A stretch of DNA of 64,000 nucleotides from Nitrosopumilus sp. (GTDB lineage Archaea > Thermoproteota > Nitrososphaeria > Nitrososphaerales > Nitrosopumilaceae), in NCBI RefSeq assembly GCF_025699255.1, contig NZ_JAILWA010000004.1, positions 45,834-109,833 of the forward strand, written 5' to 3'. The position numbers and the translations under genes were made by a program. The notes under the pieces were generated by a model, which worked only from the letters and a program-made list of their open reading frames with translations, ran no database searches and was not told the origin of the DNA. Positions 61,516 through 64,000 of this stretch are shown piece after piece. Positions within the stretch are counted from its first letter, which is position 1, and each line of letters starts with the position of its first letter.

Positions 61516-61605
61516 ACAAACAAGAATGGAATGGACTTGAATTTTAAGTTATTTTTAACCAAGATTTATTTGCAATAATCATCAATTTGTAATTGTTAAT
61601 CAATT

Positions 61606-62139
61606 ATGGTAAAACCAATTTACTTAGTATTAGGATCTATTCCTGTTATTGCTGCTATCTTACTTTCAACGCCATTGTTATTAAAAAATGAAATTCCAAC
61701 ATCTGCTTCAAATTATACTGACAATCTTGAAATCGAATATACTAAACATCAATTAAAGAAAATCTCTTACGGTGTTACAGAAAGAATTGGATCTCAAAAA
61801 ACAGAAATTCTCTACATAAAAAATGATGGTGAGTTAAAATATTCCATCACTGAAAATGGATATCTTAGACCTGATGTTCGTTCACAATTAGATGAAGCAA
61901 AACTTAACAAAATTAAAGCATTAATCAAAGAAACTGGTTTCATTTCAATTCCTTCTGAATCATTTAAAGTAATGGAAAATGCAACCGATTATCAAAAATC
62001 AAATGTTAAGGTGACTCTTAATGGTCGTGTAAATCAAATTCATTGGCCTCAACAAAATGTTACGGAGGATTTTATCCCACCAATTATTACTATGGTTGAA
62101 TCTGAACTTGATCAGATTATGTCTGAATTTAGTGAATAG
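61606..62139 (+). CDS. Membrane-anchored extracytoplasmic hypothetical protein
   Basis: 177 aa. An N-terminal hydrophobic helix (residues ~5-27, YLVLGSIPVIAAILLSTPLLL) is followed by a soluble domain with KISYGVTERIGSQKTEILYIKNDGEL ... VKVTLNGRVNQIHWPQQNV. No cysteine. Likely an outer-face protein. It is 30 bp upstream of pdxS, but an unrelated function is likely. Confidence 0.65.
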   Translation: MVKPIYLVLGSIPVIAAILLSTPLLLKNEIPTSASNYTDNLEIEYTKHQLKKISYGVTERIGSQKTEILYIKNDGELKYSITENGYLRPDVRSQLDEAKLNKIKALIKETGFISIPSESFKVMENATDYQKSNVKVTLNGRVNQIHWPQQNVTEDFIPPIITMVESELDQIMSEFSE

Positions 62140-62169
62140 ATACAAATAGTCTTTAGGAAAAATCAGGAC

Positions 62170-63138
62170 ATGCTTCCATTATACGGTGAACGTAAAGATG
62201 CCAAGGGAATTATTTCTGATAAAATAGATTCTATTGATATTTTACGTGGGTCATCTACAGTTAAACGCGGTTTTGCACATATGTTAAAAAATGGCGTTGT
62301 AATGGATGTTACAACTGTAGAGCAAGCTCAGATTGCTGAAGAAGCTGGAGCAGTTTCTGTTATGGTTTTAGATAAGCTTCCGTCTGAAGTTAGAAAAGCT
62401 GGTGGGGTTGCACGAACTGCAAGTATAAGAATTATTGAAGAAATTATGGATTCAGTAACTATTCCTGTAATGGCTAAATGTAGAATTGGACATGTTAATG
62501 AAGCACTTGTTTTACAAGAAACTAATGTTGACATGATTGATGAATCAGAAGTTTTAACACCTGCTGATGAACTTCGACATATTTGGAAATGGGATTTTAC
62601 AACACCTGTTGTTAATGGGGCAAGATCTTTAGCAGAAGCTTTGAGAAGAATTGAAGAAGGTGCTTCAATGATTAGAACTAAAGGAGAACCTGGAACAGGA
62701 AATGTTGCAGAAGCAATTAAACACATCAAAAAAGTAAATGATGAATTAAGAACAATAAAATCAATTTATGATTCTGGAGATAATCAAGATTTAGTAAGAA
62801 TGGCAAGAGAATTCAAAGTATCTTATGATATTGTTGAACAAACTGCTAAGCTAGGTAGATTACCCGTTGTAAATTTTGCAGCTGGTGGAATTGCAACGCC
62901 TGCAGATGCTGCATATTTGATGTCTCTTGGATGTGATGGAATTTTTGTTGGTTCAGGAATTTTTAATTCTGATGATGCAAAAGAAAGAGCAAGAGCAATT
63001 GTTTTAGCTACTACCTTTTGGAATGAATCTGATAAAGTTAAAGAGGCTCAAAAAATGATTGATGAAAGACAATCTATGATTGGTTTAGACGTTAATACCT
63101 TAGAATTACGAATGCAAGATCGTGGTGGTTCAGCATGA
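62170..63138 (+). CDS. pdxS: Pyridoxal 5'-phosphate synthase subunit PdxS
   Basis: 322 aa. Highly conserved PdxS/Snz sequence: [15 protein letters not shown] [39 protein letters not shown] (first catalytic Lys), [11 protein letters not shown] (second Lys), and [14 protein letters not shown]. Condenses ribose 5-phosphate, glyceraldehyde 3-phosphate and ammonia from PdxT into PLP. Stop overlaps pdxT start by 4 bp. Supplies cofactor for enzymes such as the PLP protein at 29602. Confidence 0.97.
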   Translation: MLPLYGERKDAKGIISDKIDSIDILRGSSTVKRGFAHMLKNGVVMDVTTVEQAQIAEEAGAVSVMVLDKLPSEVRKAGGVARTASIRIIEEIMDSVTIPVMAKCRIGHVNEALVLQETNVDMIDESEVLTPADELRHIWKWDFTTPVVNGARSLAEALRRIEEGASMIRTKGEPGTGNVAEAIKHIKKVNDELRTIKSIYDSGDNQDLVRMAREFKVSYDIVEQTAKLGRLPVVNFAAGGIATPADAAYLMSLGCDGIFVGSGIFNSDDAKERARAIVLATTFWNESDKVKEAQKMIDERQSMIGLDVNTLELRMQDRGGSA

Positions 63139-63752
63139 GTCTTACTGTTGGAGTATTATCAATTCAAGGCGATGTTCAAGAAAATCTTTTGTCTGTCAAA
63201 GCTGCTATTGATGAATTAGGAATAGATGGTAAAGTAATTGATGTACGAACTCCTGAAGAAATTTCACAAGTAGACGGATTGATAATTCCTGGTGGAGAAA
63301 GTACTACTATTGGGCAATTATCTCTTGTAAATGGATCTTTGAAAGTTCTTAAAGAAAAAATTCAGAATGGTATGCCTGTACTTGGAATTTGTGCTGGTAT
63401 GATTATGTTATCAAATACTGCAAATGATCGTGTGATAGGAAAAACTGATCAACCTCTATTGGACATTCTTGATATCAAATTAGAGCGAAATTCATTTGGA
63501 CGACAAAACGAATCCTTTGAGTCTGACATATCTCTAGATCCAATAAATATTCCAAAATTTAATGGAGTGTTTATTAGGGCACCATCTGTTTCTGATGTTG
63601 GCTCAGGCGTTGAGATTTTATCAAAATTTAATGATCGTATTGTGGCAATCAAAAAAGGTAATGTAATTGGTACCGCATTTCATCCTGAATTAACTGAAGA
63701 TATTTCATTACACAAGTATTTTGTTAGTCTTGTAAATACATCAAAGAATTAA
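63135..63752 (+). CDS. pdxT: Pyridoxal 5'-phosphate synthase glutaminase PdxT
   Basis: 205 aa class I glutamine amidotransferase. [13 protein letters not shown] at the N-terminus, PGGESTTIG, nucleophile Cys in GICAGMIML, and the His/Glu pair in FHPELTED. It delivers ammonia from glutamine to PdxS. Translationally coupled to pdxS (ATGA). Confidence 0.97.
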   Translation: MSLTVGVLSIQGDVQENLLSVKAAIDELGIDGKVIDVRTPEEISQVDGLIIPGGESTTIGQLSLVNGSLKVLKEKIQNGMPVLGICAGMIMLSNTANDRVIGKTDQPLLDILDIKLERNSFGRQNESFESDISLDPINIPKFNGVFIRAPSVSDVGSGVEILSKFNDRIVAIKKGNVIGTAFHPELTEDISLHKYFVSLVNTSKN

Positions 63753-63812
63753 ACTGTGAAACGATGAATTCTGAGCAATTCTTTTTAACTATAGTTTAGT
63801 CGAGCTTTTAAA

Positions 63813-64000
63813 ATGAATAAAAATTTCATAATGTTTGGTATTTTAGCCTCCATTTTAATGGGAGGTTCATTAGGACTATTTTCAATTAATGATTCTTTTG
63901 CTGATGATGATAATTCTATAAATCGAGAAGATTCTAAAGTAGATAAAAAACTAGAAGAAAAACAAGAAAAAGAAAAACAAAAAGCTGAAGAACGAAAGCA
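63813..64000 (+). CDS. Secreted or anchored coiled-coil protein, 3'-truncated by window edge
   Basis: Begins ATG 63813 and is still open at the window end. An N-terminal hydrophobic segment (IMFGILASILMGGSLGLFS) ending near SFA looks like a signal peptide. It is followed by an acidic patch (DDDNS) and a Lys/Glu-rich coiled-coil-like stretch (KLEEKQEKEKQKAEERK). Function cannot be judged from the fragment. Confidence 0.6.
   Translation, partial: MNKNFIMFGILASILMGGSLGLFSINDSFADDDNSINREDSKVDKKLEEKQEKEKQKAEERK

Overview
The window comes from an AT-rich ammonia-oxidising archaeon (Nitrososphaerota/Thaumarchaeota), most likely Nitrosopumilus or a close marine relative. The main evidence is the archaeal ammonia monooxygenase cluster: amoB on the minus strand, then amoC, amoX and amoA on the plus strand (41652-44273). 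Archaeal information genes (TBP, eS1, uS15, archaeal-type TrpRS and PheRS), archaeosine and wyosine synthesis genes, intron-bearing tRNAs, and TATA boxes about 27 bp upstream of many start codons (leaderless genes) all agree with this.

Layout. 1-7407: a membrane-anchored Ig-like protein cut by the window edge, a giant secreted subtilase, and a Rieske / cytochrome b / cupredoxin operon (respiratory complex III and its soluble acceptor). 7404-17721: DNA repair (OGG-type glycosylase), a beta-CASP nuclease, ferredoxin, and tRNA maintenance (TgtA, Fap7, YchF-like GTPase, Kae1, Bud32, ITPase, Taw1). 17860-24729: three consecutive secreted proteins built almost wholly of calcium-binding thrombospondin-type-3 repeats. 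24747-29600: Dus, a stand-alone Lrp/AsnC sensor domain, P-II protein, TBP and small unknowns. 29602-35065: a PLP enzyme fused to a rhodanese-like domain, a MoxR-type AAA+ / VWA pair, and a geranylgeranyl reductase. 35251-39706: RNA-binding protein, eS1, SerRS, Pcc1, a DHH phosphoesterase and uS15. 39819-44273: the ammonia monooxygenase region, including two extra small membrane-protein genes that probably encode the newer AMO subunits (AmoY/AmoZ type). 44462-52533: an orphan Dam-type adenine methyltransferase, four tRNAs, a cluster of tiny zinc proteins, an HTH/B12-fold regulator, CoaD and a zinc protein with an exact 192-bp triplication. 52530-56713: TrpRS and PheRS alpha/beta. 56771-64000: a candidate double-hairpin H/ACA guide RNA, EVE protein, a second Lrp sensor domain, aconitase, tRNA-Trp, and PdxS-PdxT.

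How the parts work together. AMO, the bc-type complex and the cupredoxins form the front end of ammonia respiration. P-II and the Lrp-like domains are likely nitrogen or amino-acid sensors. A large share of the remainder makes or modifies tRNA: three aminoacyl-tRNA synthetases, KEOPS subunits Kae1, Bud32 and Pcc1, TgtA, Taw1, Dus, and six tRNAs, two of which carry two introns each.

The most unusual signals are: (i) GATC elements upstream of five amo-region promoters at spacings to TATA of about 21/22, 31/32 and 41 bp (one-helical-turn steps), beside a predicted GATC methyltransferase; (ii) tRNA-Leu and tRNA-Trp genes with two bulge-helix-bulge introns each; (iii) an unannotated H/ACA-like RNA; (iv) the TSP3 protein triplet with a five-unit super-repeat. 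All positions and motifs were read by eye. No database search or folding program was run.
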